From Palleronia abyssalis (lineage in GTDB: Bacteria > Pseudomonadota > Alphaproteobacteria > Rhodobacterales > Rhodobacteraceae), in assembly GCF_900302445.1 (NCBI RefSeq), contig NZ_ONZF01000002.1, positions 1 to 64,000 of the forward strand: 64,000 nt of DNA, written 5' to 3'. The notes beneath the pieces are model-generated. The model saw only the letters and a program-made list of their open reading frames with translations, was not told where the DNA came from and did not search any database. The first letter of the stretch is position 1; every line of letters starts with the position of its first letter. Shown one piece after another: positions 1 to 8,202 of the stretch. The position numbers were made by a program, and so were the translations under genes.

Positions 1-124
1 AGGAATGGGTACGTTCCCACGTGTTACTCACCCGTCCGCCGCTCACCCGAAGGTGCGCTCGACTTGCATGTGTTAGGCCTGCCGCCAGCGTTCGTTCTGA
101 GCCAGGATCAAACTCTCAAGTTGA
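1..124 (-). rRNA. rrs: 16S ribosomal RNA, 5' end only
   Basis: The reverse complement begins with the conserved 16S 5' end (AGAGTTTGATCCTGGCTCAG at about 102-121) and continues through the helix carrying AACGCTGGCGGCAGGCCTAACACATGCAAGTCGA-type sequence and GGGTGAGTAACACGTGGG. The gene runs off the left edge, so only about 124 nt of the small-subunit rRNA are present. The short variable region after GTCGAGCGC (CACCTTCGGGTG) is of alphaproteobacterial type. The mature 5' end is placed at 124 by homology and may be off by a few bases. Confidence 0.97.
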
Positions 125-663
125 AACTGCCAAAAGCAGTATCCTTGACGCTCGAACCCTCGCACATCTTCCAACGGCCTACAAAATACCAACCCGCTAA
201 AGGCCGGTACCCCGAAATAACCGCTGAAAGCTTTCTGCTTGGTCAAAGTCACCGAAGTAACTCGCACCAAACAGTGAAGCTGTCTCCCTCATCATCACCC
301 GGAGGCTAGAGGGCCGATATACGAGAGCTGATCCATCGAAATGAACCGTGACCGCCCGCATATCTCTTCAGATACCATCAGTTTCAAAGAGCACGGCACA
401 AAAAGCCGACATGATGCGCTTTAAACTACCAGCGCGCCCCGCCTGCCTTGTCCTCAATCTAGGTTGCCGCGTTTGCCTCAAGTCCTTCCGAGTGTCAACC
501 GCTTTTTCGCGACCGTCCCGAAATTACTATCCGCCCCGTTTGGCGCCGCCTCGTAAACTTCAGGGCCTCCAAGTCGTCAACCGCCTGTTCCAGCAGCAAC
601 TTCCCAAGTCCCGTCCGCCCCGTCCAGCGTCCCGCCAGCGCCTCAGCGCCGCCGGTGAAGCGC
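125..663 (-). other. rRNA operon leader (transcribed spacer upstream of 16S)
   Basis: No coding sequence can be supported between the 16S 5' end and the histidine phosphatase gene. The stretch lies between the proposed rrn promoter and 16S and contains a boxA-like antitermination signal, so it is read as a leader of roughly 530 nt. Open frames here are short, run on both strands and look like nothing known. Confidence 0.7.
383..394 (-). promoter_or_regulatory. boxA-like antitermination element of the rrn leader
   Basis: The minus strand reads GTGCTCTTTGAA, close to the bacterial boxA consensus TGCTCTTTAACA bound by NusB/S10 for rRNA antitermination. It lies about 260 nt upstream of the 16S 5' end, inside the leader. 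The family role is established; assignment here rests on sequence and position. Confidence 0.65.
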
Positions 664-692
664 CTTCTACGGATCACACGCACACCCCGCAA
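664..692 (-). promoter_or_regulatory. Candidate rrn promoter (sigma-70 type)
   Basis: On the minus strand a -35 element TTGCGG (687-692) and a -10 element TAGAAG (664-669) are separated by exactly 17 bp and followed by a GC-rich discriminator (GCGCTTC), as expected for growth-rate-controlled rRNA promoters. Predicted start is near 657. Upstream there is an AT-richer stretch that could serve as an UP element. A second TTGACA lies at 493-498 but lacks a well-spaced -10. Confidence 0.55.
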
Positions 693-849
693 GCGGTTTC
701 TGCAGAAAAAGGCGGGGTATTCGTCATCAAGACTTAACCTTTCTCTTGCATGGTGGAGAAGCGCAGAGATTGCAAACCGCGGCGACGGCGTGCGTAACTT
801 TGCTACGTGACGCTGCGAGCGTGCGGCTAGGGCACGAGTGACGGCCCTT

Positions 850-884
850 TGGAAAAGAAGAAGGCGGGGGCCAGTACCCCCGCC
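850..884 (-). terminator. Rho-independent terminator of the msrP-msrQ-phosphatase unit
   Basis: A perfect 8-bp stem (GGCGGGGG / CCCCCGCC, 863-870 with 877-884) and 6-nt loop are followed on the minus strand by a T-rich tail (TTCTTCTTTTCC). It lies 34 bp beyond the phosphatase stop codon. Confidence 0.75.
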
Positions 885-917
885 AAGTGATTCAAACAGC
901 CACGAGAAACTCGCCCA

Positions 918-1760
918 TCAGTTTCCGTCGACTTCTTCGATCTTTTCATCCCCGGCCTCGTTCGACTCGTTCGCTATGTCCTCCGAGTCGTAGATATCGT
1001 TAGGCGCTTCGACGTCGAAATGTCCGACGTCCGGGGACGCGGTGCGCAGCCTTACATACCCTAGCACGCGATTCTTTCTGGTTGGATCGACGACAAGCAT
1101 CTCCCCTTCATAGACAGAGAACTCGGTCAGCTCCTGAATATTGGTGAAATGGGATATAATCAGCGCAGGACCATCGCCTTCGCTACCATCCCAATTCGAA
1201 ATGATCCCGCGCAGACCGGTCACATTCTCGGCGCCTTGCAGGGACAGCAACAGGTTTACGTCCGAAATGGTCTCAGTCGGGATGGCCTCCCAGACATTGG
1301 GCTCGGCCGTCTCGTACCCCTCGCCCAGCATTTCCAGGGTTTGTTGGTTCCGGCACCATTCGCTGACGTAAATCTTGCCGAATTTGATGTCGTTGAACGC
1401 CAGCAGCGCACCGAGGTCCTTCATATCCTCGCGCCCATCCTCAGACAGGATTCGCTGGTTGTCACAATCGGTCGGGGCAACATCCTTCTCGTCGAGCTTG
1501 CTCCAGTCCGTCGGACCATGCCGCATCAGGAAGACGACATCATCGCGCAGGAACATCTCGTCGAAGCTCTGAATGGGCTCGAACCGGATTGCGTTATCGA
1601 TCTGAGACCTGTCGATGCCGCCACCCGGCATCGGAATCGCCATTTCCCCCACGAAGGTCGTGATCGGTTCGACGGCATCGGGATCGGGCGCGGCATGCGC
1701 AGGGGCGGTCAAGGCGGTCAAGGCGGTCAAAGCAGTCGCCAATACAATGTTTCGAAACAT
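918..1760 (-). CDS. Secreted histidine phosphatase family protein
   Basis: 280 residues. A cleavable Sec signal (MFRNIVLATALTALTALTAPAHA) suggests export to the periplasm. The histidine-phosphatase signature RHG occurs in FLMRHGPTDWS near residue 80, and a second catalytic His is likely in ISHFTN. The fold's substrates range from phosphosugars to phosphoproteins, and nothing here fixes the substrate. The C-terminal ~30 residues are strongly acidic (DSEDIANESNEAGDEKIEE). It starts 12 bp after the msrQ stop with an AGAGGA ribosome site, so it is probably the third gene of the msrP-msrQ unit. The signal peptide contains a tandem ALT repeat encoded by a 9-bp DNA repeat. Confidence 0.85.
   Translation of the reverse strand: MFRNIVLATALTALTALTAPAHAAPDPDAVEPITTFVGEMAIPMPGGGIDRSQIDNAIRFEPIQSFDEMFLRDDVVFLMRHGPTDWSKLDEKDVAPTDCDNQRILSEDGREDMKDLGALLAFNDIKFGKIYVSEWCRNQQTLEMLGEGYETAEPNVWEAIPTETISDVNLLLSLQGAENVTGLRGIISNWDGSEGDGPALIISHFTNIQELTEFSVYEGEMLVVDPTRKNRVLGYVRLRTASPDVGHFDVEAPNDIYDSEDIANESNEAGDEKIEEVDGN
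1704..1730. repeat. Three perfect 9-bp tandem repeats (GGCGGTCAA)
   Basis: GGCGGTCAA occurs three times head to tail, followed by a degenerate fourth unit. It encodes the repeated three-residue ALT unit in the signal peptide core of the histidine phosphatase. Because the unit is three codons, copy-number change would alter the hydrophobic core length without a frameshift. Confidence 0.85.
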
Positions 1761-1772
1761 ATGCGGTCCTCT

Positions 1773-2381
1773 TCAGGCGGCGAATTCACGCCGCAACGTC
1801 GGTATGCGATAGGCAAGGAGAGCCAGAACAAGAGCCAGATAAATCAGCGGCTCGATCTCCCACACCTTCTGGACCATCACGTAGTGGACCGCACCTGACA
1901 CACAAATCACGTATGTGAGCATATGCAGTCTGCGCCAGCGCATAGGTCCCATCCGACGGACAGAGAAATTGTTGGATGTTGCAGCGACGGGAAGCAGTAG
2001 AACAAAGCCCACCATACCGATCGTGATATACGGTCGCTTCACGATATCGGACCACATCCGCGCCGGATCCTGGACATCCAGAACGCCCCAGACCAGCAAA
2101 TGGCAAGCCACATAGAAGAAGGCCAGAAGCCCCAGCGCCCGACGATGCATGATCAGGCTGACGCCGGTCAGCTTGCGCAGCGGGGTCACGGCAAGGACGA
2201 CGACCAGCGCCTGCATCGCCAGTTCGCCCAACGCACGTTCCAGGCTGTTGACGGGTTCGACCCCCATCGCCCCGGTCAGCGCCAGATAGAGGTAATAGAA
2301 CGGGATCACCGCACCGATCAGGTAGACGACCCATGAGGGAACCTTGCGGAGCGCAACGTTCACCCGTTGCGCTGTCGTCAT
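1773..2381 (-). CDS. msrQ: Protein-methionine-sulfoxide reductase heme-binding subunit MsrQ
   Basis: 202 residues with about six hydrophobic spans, belonging to the ferric-reductase-like transmembrane family. MsrQ is the inner-membrane b-type haem protein that passes quinone-pool electrons to the periplasmic MsrP. Candidate haem-ligand histidines lie in helices containing VACHLLVW and RLHMLTYVICVSGAVHYVMVQ-type sequence. The start codon overlaps the msrP stop (TGATG type, sharing base 2381), indicating translational coupling. Normal length for the family. Confidence 0.93.
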   Translation of the reverse strand: MTTAQRVNVALRKVPSWVVYLIGAVIPFYYLYLALTGAMGVEPVNSLERALGELAMQALVVVLAVTPLRKLTGVSLIMHRRALGLLAFFYVACHLLVWGVLDVQDPARMWSDIVKRPYITIGMVGFVLLLPVAATSNNFSVRRMGPMRWRRLHMLTYVICVSGAVHYVMVQKVWEIEPLIYLALVLALLAYRIPTLRREFAA

Positions 2382-3280
2382 CAGAACTGTGCCTCGAGGT
2401 CCATACCTTCATAAAGCGGCGCCACTTCGTCATACCCGTTGAACATCAGGGTATCGATCCGCTTGGAAAACAGACCGCCACCCACGCGGCGCTCGGTCGC
2501 CTGGCTCCATCGGGGGTGATCCACGGTCGGATTCACATTGGCATAAAACCCGTATTCGGACGGGCCCGCCTTGTTCCACGTCGTCGATGGCTGATCGTCG
2601 GTCAGCGTGATCCGCACGATGGATTTGATTGACTTGAATCCATACTTCCACGGGACGACCAAGCGCATCGGTGCGCCGTTCTGGTTCGGAATAGGCTCAT
2701 CGTAGAGACCCGTGGCCATGATGGTCAGCGGATGCATCGCCTCGTCCATTCGAAGCCCTTCGATATAGGGCCAATCGAGGATCGGGTATTCCTGCCCCGG
2801 CATCTCTTCGGGGCGCATCAGGGTCTGGAACTCGACGAAACGGGCTTCGGGGTTCGGCCCCGCCAGCGCCAGAAGGTCGGCAAGTTCGAACCCCTGCCAC
2901 GGGATCACCATCGACCAGGCTTCCACACACCGCAAACGATAGATCCGCTCTTCGATATCCATCTGGGCCATGATGTCGTCAAAGGCGTACGTGCCCGGCT
3001 TGTCGACCATGCCGTTGATCTCGACCGCCCACGGCGAGGTCGTCAACTGACCGGCATTCTCCTTCGGGTCGGTCTTACCGGTCCCGAATTCATAAAAATT
3101 GTTGTAGGTCGTGATCTCTTCGAAGCTGTTGGGCTCAAGCGCGTCGGTCTGGGCCGCGGCAGGCCAGGCAGACAGCGCCAGTCCGGATGACCCGGCTGCG
3201 ATCAATTGACGGCGGTTCAGATAGCATTGCTTCGGGGTCGCATCACCCCGGGAAAGGTCGTTCGTCCAACGGCGGGCCAT
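2381..3280 (-). CDS. msrP: Protein-methionine-sulfoxide reductase catalytic subunit MsrP
   Basis: 299 residues. A twin-arginine leader is visible near residues 23-40 ([18 protein letters not shown]), as expected for a molybdopterin enzyme exported folded. The body matches the sulfite-oxidase-like MsrP family, including [15 protein letters not shown] with the conserved Cys that ligates molybdenum. MsrP repairs methionine sulfoxide in periplasmic proteins using electrons from MsrQ. It is the first gene of the unit msrP-msrQ-phosphatase. The molybdenum cofactor genes moaD and moaE lie 12 kb away in the same window. Confidence 0.95.
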   Translation of the reverse strand: MARRWTNDLSRGDATPKQCYLNRRQLIAAGSSGLALSAWPAAAQTDALEPNSFEEITTYNNFYEFGTGKTDPKENAGQLTTSPWAVEINGMVDKPGTYAFDDIMAQMDIEERIYRLRCVEAWSMVIPWQGFELADLLALAGPNPEARFVEFQTLMRPEEMPGQEYPILDWPYIEGLRMDEAMHPLTIMATGLYDEPIPNQNGAPMRLVVPWKYGFKSIKSIVRITLTDDQPSTTWNKAGPSEYGFYANVNPTVDHPRWSQATERRVGGGLFSKRIDTLMFNGYDEVAPLYEGMDLEAQF

Positions 3281-3405
3281 GATCTCTCCTCGTTACTCGA
3301 TCCGCTACATAGCATCTGGACGATGACACTCAAATGAAAGGCCGGTGAAGCTGGACGCCGCGCCAGCGCACAGGCATGGTCGCGGCAAACGAAAAGAGGC
3401 CACTT

Positions 3406-3987
3406 ATGCTGCTCGTTTGTACGGTCGTTGGATACCTTGTCGGCTCGATTCCGTTCGGGCTGGTCATCACGCGGGCATTCGGCCTGGGCGACCTGCGTCA
3501 GATCGGTTCGGGCAATATCGGCGCGACGAACGTGCTGCGCACCGGCAACAAGCTGGCGGCGTTTTTGACCCTGATCTGCGATGTCGGGAAGGGCGCGGCC
3601 GCGGTTCTGGTCGCCCGCGCCTTACTGGGCGAGGCGGCAGCCCTCGTCGCAGGGGCCGCCACTTTCGCGGGCCACTGCTATCCGCTGTATCTGGGCTTCA
3701 AGGGCGGCAAAGGGGTCGCGACGTTCCTCGGTACGGCCATCGCTTTGTCATGGCCCGTGGGTCTTCTGACTTGTGCGGCATGGCTTTTGACTGCCCTGGT
3801 AACACGAATCTCGTCGCTCTCGGCCCTTGTCGCAGCCCTTTTGTCGCCGGTATTCGCAATGTTGTTCGGACTTCCGACAGTCGCGGCGGCGGTGGGGATC
3901 ATGGCCGTCTTCATCTTCCTGCGCCACCGCGCGAACATCGCCCGCATTCGCGCCGGGACCGAACCCAAGATCGGCAAGAAAGCTTGA
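3406..3987 (+). CDS. plsY: Glycerol-3-phosphate acyltransferase PlsY
   Basis: 193 residues from the chosen start. Integral membrane enzyme that transfers the acyl group of acyl-phosphate to glycerol-3-phosphate, the first step of phospholipid synthesis. Family motifs are present: GSIPFGLV, GSGNIGATNVLR, and GHCYPLYLGFKGGKGVAT. ATG at 3406 is preferred over 3376 because AAGAGG sits 6 nt upstream and the protein then begins MLLVCTVVGYLVGSIPFG like its relatives. The stop codon overlaps a TTG start of a small downstream gene. Confidence 0.95.
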   Translation: MLLVCTVVGYLVGSIPFGLVITRAFGLGDLRQIGSGNIGATNVLRTGNKLAAFLTLICDVGKGAAAVLVARALLGEAAALVAGAATFAGHCYPLYLGFKGGKGVATFLGTAIALSWPVGLLTCAAWLLTALVTRISSLSALVAALLSPVFAMLFGLPTVAAAVGIMAVFIFLRHRANIARIRAGTEPKIGKKA

Positions 3988-4247
3988 GGGAATTCCTGTC
4001 CGCCTTCGACGCTTTGCCCGACGGCGCGTTTCGTGCCGAGTGGCAAGGATCACCATACGTCGCCGTAAAGTCATCCCATGCGGCGGGGAAAAGTGAAAAA
4101 CTGGTGGCGCATGAAGCAGGTGGAACTGGCTATATCAGCCTGAATATCTACCGGCTTTCCGATGGCAGGGTCCTGTTGAAGCCCTGCGAGATGCCCGAGG
4201 ACCGCGTCAGACGCTTCGTCCTCGAGGCAAAGGTCGGCGAGCCATAG
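3984..4247 (+). CDS. Conserved hypothetical protein, probable TTG start
   Basis: 87 residues ending in LKPCEMPEDRVRRFVLEAKVGEP. The only plausible start close to the conserved-looking region is TTG at 3984, which overlaps the plsY stop as TTGA, the equivalent of the usual ATGA coupling. Visible blocks are LPDGAFRAEWQGSPYVAVKS and GGTGYISLNIYRLSDGRVLLKPCEMP. From memory this resembles a short conserved hypothetical of Rhodobacterales; no function is known to me. The frame is open further upstream through plsY, but that part is a shadow of plsY. Confidence 0.6.
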   Translation: MREFLSAFDALPDGAFRAEWQGSPYVAVKSSHAAGKSEKLVAHEAGGTGYISLNIYRLSDGRVLLKPCEMPEDRVRRFVLEAKVGEP

Positions 4248-4265
4248 CCCGCCGACCCGGGTGTC

Positions 4266-4526
4266 TTACGGGCAGGCAGCAGTGTAACGCTGACCGGCCG
4301 AGTTCTCATAGACGCAGTTGCCGTTGTTGTTGCGGCCGACATAGTTCCCGGCCGCGGCGCCGACGGCACCGCCGATCAGCGCGCCAGCAACGCGATCGTC
4401 ATCGCCCGACACGGCAGCGCCGGTCGCGGCGCCCAAAGCGGCGCCGGTCAGCGCGCCCTGGTTGTTGGTGGTCTGGCAGCCAGCCATCAACGCCACGATG
4501 GGCAGTGCAACGAGAATCTTTTTCAT
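4266..4526 (-). CDS. Small glycine-zipper lipoprotein
   Basis: 86 residues. A lipoprotein signal MKKILVALPIVALMAGC with lipobox (LMAGC) predicts lipid attachment at Cys17. The mature part has alternating small residues (GALTGAALGAATGAAV and GALIGGAVGAAAGNYVG), a glycine-zipper pattern that packs in or against membranes, followed by a short C-terminal tail with two Cys. GGAGGA about 8 nt upstream supports the ATG at 4526 rather than an upstream TTG. Probably an outer-membrane lipoprotein; function unknown. Confidence 0.85.
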   Translation of the reverse strand: MKKILVALPIVALMAGCQTTNNQGALTGAALGAATGAAVSGDDDRVAGALIGGAVGAAAGNYVGRNNNGNCVYENSAGQRYTAACP

Positions 4527-4622
4527 GATCCATTCCTCCAAAGATGCTGGGGAATACCTACGGCACTTCGCGCCGGCGTCCAGCCATGTTGCGGGAATCT
4601 GCGCTGATTTCCGCTTGGTCCC

Positions 4623-5993
4623 TCAATACGCGTATTCAGCGAAAACCTTGGTGACGTCTTCGCTCCAATCTCCGTGATAGCGGGCTAAAAGATCGTCAGC
4701 GGGACCGGCGCCTGCGTCGACACTTTCACGCAAGGCATTGAGGAAATGCGACTCGTCGGGGATCATCCCCCCCGCACCGGGACGCGCCCGGGCCTTCAAA
4801 CCGGCCTCTGCAATCTCGACGCAGGACCGCGCCAAATCCAGCATCGAAATACCACCGACCTTCGCTTGCAGCCCATCAACCGACGCAGCCACACGCAGCG
4901 CATCGCGCGTCTCGGCATCCCATTCGCGGAACAGATCCGTCGCGGCATCCAGTGCGCTCTGGTCGTAGGTCAGGCCGACCCAGAAGGCCGGGAGTGCGCA
5001 TAGCCGGCGCCACGGCCCGCCATCTGCGCCGCGCATCTCGATGAATTTCTTCAGCCGCGCTTCGGGAAAGATTGTCGTCAGATGGTCGGCCCAGTCCGAC
5101 ATCGTCGGCTTTTCGCCCGGGAGGGCCGGCAGGTCACCTTTCAGGAAATCGCGGAATGACTGGCCCAGCGCGTCGATATACGTCCCGTCGCGATAGACAA
5201 AGTACATCGGCACATCTAGGGCGTAGTCCACCCACCGCTCGAACCCGAACCCGTCCTCGAACACGAAGGGCAACATACCGGTACGGTCGGCATCCAAGTC
5301 GCGCCAGATGCGGCTGCGCCAAGACTTGTGGCCATTCGGCTTGCCCTCGAAGAAAGGCGAGTTGGCGAACAGCGCAGTCGCCACCGGCTGCAGGGCCAAC
5401 GCCACGCGCAGTTTCTGAATCATATCCTCTTCCGAGGCGAAATCGAGGTTGACCTGAACGGTGCATGTTCGCCGCATCATCTGCGTGCCCAGTTCCCCGA
5501 CCTTCTGCATGTAGCCGTCCATGAGCTTGTATCGGCCCTTGGGCATCAACGGCATCTCGTCGTGGGTCCAGTGCGGCGCCGCGCCAAGCCCGATGAAGCC
5601 GACCCCGATGCGGTCGGCCACGGCCTTCACCTGTGCCAGATGGTCGTTCACTTCGTCACAAGTCTCGTGGATCGTCTCCAGCGGCGCGCCGGACAGCTCA
5701 AGCTGACCGCCCGGTTCCAGCGAGATGTTCGCCCCGTCCTTCTCCAGACCGATCAGCTTGCCGCCCTCGTGGACCGGCGCCCAGTTGAACTCGTCCCGCA
5801 GACCCGACAACATCGCGTGAATCGACCTCTCGCCCTCGTAGGGCAAGGGTTTCAGGGTATCCTTGCAGTAGCCGAACTTCTCATGCTCGGTTCCGATGCG
5901 CCAAGCATCCTTCGGCTTGCAGCCCGCCGCGAGGTATTCGGCAAGTTGGTCTTGGCTTTCGACAGGCCCGCCGCCGGTTTGGGGAATGGACAT
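4623..5993 (-). CDS. gshA: Glutamate-cysteine ligase
   Basis: 456 residues, matching the plant/alphaproteobacterial class of glutamate-cysteine ligase (GCS2-type fold), which makes gamma-glutamylcysteine, the first step of glutathione synthesis. Recognisable blocks include GTEHEKFGY, ISLEPGGQLELSGAPLETIHET (split over residues ~90-110), MRRTCTVQVNLDF and FIEMRGADGG. Cytoplasmic, single gene; no operon partner is evident because the next gene downstream is the small lipoprotein 97 bp away. Confidence 0.95.
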   Translation of the reverse strand: MSIPQTGGGPVESQDQLAEYLAAGCKPKDAWRIGTEHEKFGYCKDTLKPLPYEGERSIHAMLSGLRDEFNWAPVHEGGKLIGLEKDGANISLEPGGQLELSGAPLETIHETCDEVNDHLAQVKAVADRIGVGFIGLGAAPHWTHDEMPLMPKGRYKLMDGYMQKVGELGTQMMRRTCTVQVNLDFASEEDMIQKLRVALALQPVATALFANSPFFEGKPNGHKSWRSRIWRDLDADRTGMLPFVFEDGFGFERWVDYALDVPMYFVYRDGTYIDALGQSFRDFLKGDLPALPGEKPTMSDWADHLTTIFPEARLKKFIEMRGADGGPWRRLCALPAFWVGLTYDQSALDAATDLFREWDAETRDALRVAASVDGLQAKVGGISMLDLARSCVEIAEAGLKARARPGAGGMIPDESHFLNALRESVDAGAGPADDLLARYHGDWSEDVTKVFAEYAY

Positions 5994-6050
5994 GATGGGC
6001 CCTCTGGAAAATTCCGCTGAAGCCGCACTTGGCTTTCGCGGGGGGCGAAG

Positions 6051-6560
6051 TCAACTCAGCCGCTTTGGACCCTTCGACCAGATCGTCTGCCGTCCACGAC
6101 CTTCGGCCTTCAACGCCGCCACGGCTTCTTCCTCGGAAAGGCCCGGGATCGCCGCGAGCGCATCGAAGATCGCACGCGCGCCTTCGGCGTCTGCAGGGAT
6201 CGCGACCTGTCGTCCTTCCGTGTCCATCAGATGCCACGTTGCACCGCCCCGACCGTCCCGTTCGACCGCGACGCCCGACAGGATATCCAGCGATACGGCC
6301 CCGCCCCCGGTGCCCGAAAGATACGTGATCTGCCGCTCGGTGACATTCACGACGCCGGCACCGCCCCCGTCCGACGGCCGCCGCAAACGCATGATGCCTT
6401 CGCGCATGATGGCGATCCCGCCGATGGCCACGACCACACCCACCCAACGGGTGCCGCCGAAACTGGTCAGGGCCAGCCACAGCCCCACGGCAAGGGCCCC
6501 GACACCGACGAGGACCTCGCGCCAGCGAAGGATTTGCGACAGAAGCTCGGGGCGAATCAT
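6051..6560 (-). CDS. Membrane-anchored hypothetical protein
   Basis: 169 residues from MIRPELLSQ. Two adjacent hydrophobic helices lie near residues 15-55 (VLVGVGALAVGLWLALTSF and WVGVVVAIGGIAIM). After that comes a soluble domain that looks like a PH-like or DUF-type beta domain (VTERQITYLSGTGGGAVSLDILSGVAVERDG). Its start overlaps the stop of the upstream phosphotransferase-like gene by ATGA coupling, so rsmE, the kinase-like gene and this gene form one unit. Function not recognised. Confidence 0.8.
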   Translation of the reverse strand: MIRPELLSQILRWREVLVGVGALAVGLWLALTSFGGTRWVGVVVAIGGIAIMREGIMRLRRPSDGGGAGVVNVTERQITYLSGTGGGAVSLDILSGVAVERDGRGGATWHLMDTEGRQVAIPADAEGARAIFDALAAIPGLSEEEAVAALKAEGRGRQTIWSKGPKRLS

Positions 6561-7468
6561 GGGAAGGTCTCCATCAGGGCGGACACCATCCATCGCATTC
6601 GCATCCATTTTTCGCTATCGGCCCGCTCCTCGGGCAAACGCCCGGCGATCGTCTCGCCCAGAAAGAATGGCAACAGGGTGTCGAACTCCGATGCGGGCAA
6701 GACCGGCCCGGCCAGCGCCCGCAGCTCTTGGCCGCAGAATCCGTCTTCGAACACCGAGCTTCGCAACCATGTCACGACAAACCGCGCCACGTCCCGAGCC
6801 AGGGGCAGCCGCATCTCTGCCCCGATGTCGAACCCCCACAGAACGCCGTCGTCGTCGAGATGAAGGTTCATGGGCGTCAGATCTCCATGACACCGCCCCC
6901 GCGTCACCGACACGCCAGCCACCCGCGCGGCCCGGTCTTCCAGCCACCCCATCAACGCATCCCACGTCACCTGCACCTCCGGGTGCAAGGATCCTTCGGC
7001 ATGGGGCTGCCGATGTTTGCGCAGCCAGAACCCGCTGCCGAACGTCCCCGTCTCGATATCCGTGCCGGCATAGGTCCGCGCCCACTCTCCGCAGCGGGTC
7101 AACACGGCGCGCCGCGCGCTGCCCCCACCCAGCGCGTCCAGTACACCCTTCACTTCGCGGCCCGGAGCGTGCTCCATCACCAGGATATCGTCCGTCGCGG
7201 CGATGGGCGCGACCACGCGGTAAGGACCATCGGCCATTCTTTCGCGAGACGCGGCCATCGTATCTCGCACCATGGCCGCGTTGTGCAGCCCGCGCTTGGC
7301 GATCACCCTCCGCCCGTCCAACGTGCCGCGGTAGACCGCTGCGCCGTTCTTGACCTTCAGACATTCCTCGATCCGCAGATCGAGCCCGGTCGCCTCTCGC
7401 AACCGCTTCTGAACACCGGGGGCATCCACCCCGGCGTCAATCATGTTAAACAGCCAGTCGGCCCTCAT
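6557..7468 (-). CDS. Aminoglycoside-phosphotransferase-fold protein
   Basis: 303 residues from MRADWLFNMI. The APH/choline-kinase catalytic loop is visible as CHGDLTPMNLHLDDDG with the metal-binding DFD-like motif as WGFDIGAEM; here the usual D is followed by IG. An ATP-binding region includes VIAKRG and LVMEHAPGREV. The substrate is unknown; members act on small hydroxylated molecules. The chosen ATG overlaps the rsmE stop (ATGA). The frame stays open 168 bp further upstream, but that part lies inside rsmE. Confidence 0.85.
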   Translation of the reverse strand: MRADWLFNMIDAGVDAPGVQKRLREATGLDLRIEECLKVKNGAAVYRGTLDGRRVIAKRGLHNAAMVRDTMAASRERMADGPYRVVAPIAATDDILVMEHAPGREVKGVLDALGGGSARRAVLTRCGEWARTYAGTDIETGTFGSGFWLRKHRQPHAEGSLHPEVQVTWDALMGWLEDRAARVAGVSVTRGRCHGDLTPMNLHLDDDGVLWGFDIGAEMRLPLARDVARFVVTWLRSSVFEDGFCGQELRALAGPVLPASEFDTLLPFFLGETIAGRLPEERADSEKWMRMRWMVSALMETFP

Positions 7469-8187
7469 GCCCAGTCCCCCAGCGCTTGCTGCCACAGTGT
7501 CAAGGCGGCGACGGCGGCCGTATCCGCACGCAGGATACGCGGGCCTAGACTGACCGGGTGGGCGAACGGAAGGTCGCGCAATCGCGCGCGCTCGGCATCC
7601 GAGAACCCCCCTTCGGGTCCGATCAGGATGGCCCACGGACCGCCCTGCTTCCCGTCCAGCACGTCCGCGACTCCGACGCGGGTCTCATCGCAGAACAGTA
7701 TCTGACGCGATGGATCCCACTCCGCCAGGACCGACCCAAGCTTCGCCGCCTCGGTCACGTCAGGCACGAAATTGCCGCCGCATTGCTCGGCCGCCTCGAC
7801 CGCATGCGCCTGGAGACGGTCCTGCCGCACACGCTCGGCATTGGTGAACTCGGTCACCACGGGGCAGATCCGCGCGGCGCCCAGTTCAGCCGCCTTTTCC
7901 ACGATGAAATCGGTGCGCTGCTTCTTGATCGGCGCGAACAGAAGCCAGACATCCGGCGCGTTTCGCTGGGGTGCGATCCTGTCTATGCAGGCCAGGGCGC
8001 CGGCCTTCTTCTTCGCCTCTGTCACCTCGGCGGTCCAGGTGCCGTCATGGCCGTTGAAAAGTTCGACCACTTCGCCCGTGCCCTTGCGCATCACCCCGAA
8101 CAGGTAATGCGCCTGCGGTTGCGATAGGGGAACGGTTTGCCCCGCCCCAAGCGGATGGTCTACATGAAGCCGGATCGTGGAGGCCAT
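7465..8187 (-). CDS. rsmE: 16S rRNA (uracil-1498-N3)-methyltransferase RsmE
   Basis: 240 residues, the usual size. SPOUT-class methyltransferase that methylates N3 of U1498 in 16S rRNA. The C-terminal knot region shows AILIGPEGGFSDAERARL and SLGPRILRADTAAVAALTLW, both diagnostic. It is divergent from ubiA with only about 15 bp between the start codons, so the two promoters must overlap the opposite genes' 5' ends. First gene of a three-gene overlapping unit. Confidence 0.96.
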   Translation of the reverse strand: MASTIRLHVDHPLGAGQTVPLSQPQAHYLFGVMRKGTGEVVELFNGHDGTWTAEVTEAKKKAGALACIDRIAPQRNAPDVWLLFAPIKKQRTDFIVEKAAELGAARICPVVTEFTNAERVRQDRLQAHAVEAAEQCGGNFVPDVTEAAKLGSVLAEWDPSRQILFCDETRVGVADVLDGKQGGPWAILIGPEGGFSDAERARLRDLPFAHPVSLGPRILRADTAAVAALTLWQQALGDWA

Positions 8188-8202
8188 AGGAGGATGCCCA
8201 TC

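Noticed and set aside
493-498. Second rrn promoter based on TTGACA on the minus strand
   Set aside because: No -10-like hexamer at 15-19 bp; the nearest (TAGATT at 456-461) is 31 bp away.
5896-7353. A 485-residue plus-strand open frame
   Set aside because: Arg/Pro/Ser/Thr-rich shadow across gshA, the membrane protein and the kinase-like gene; no recognisable domain.
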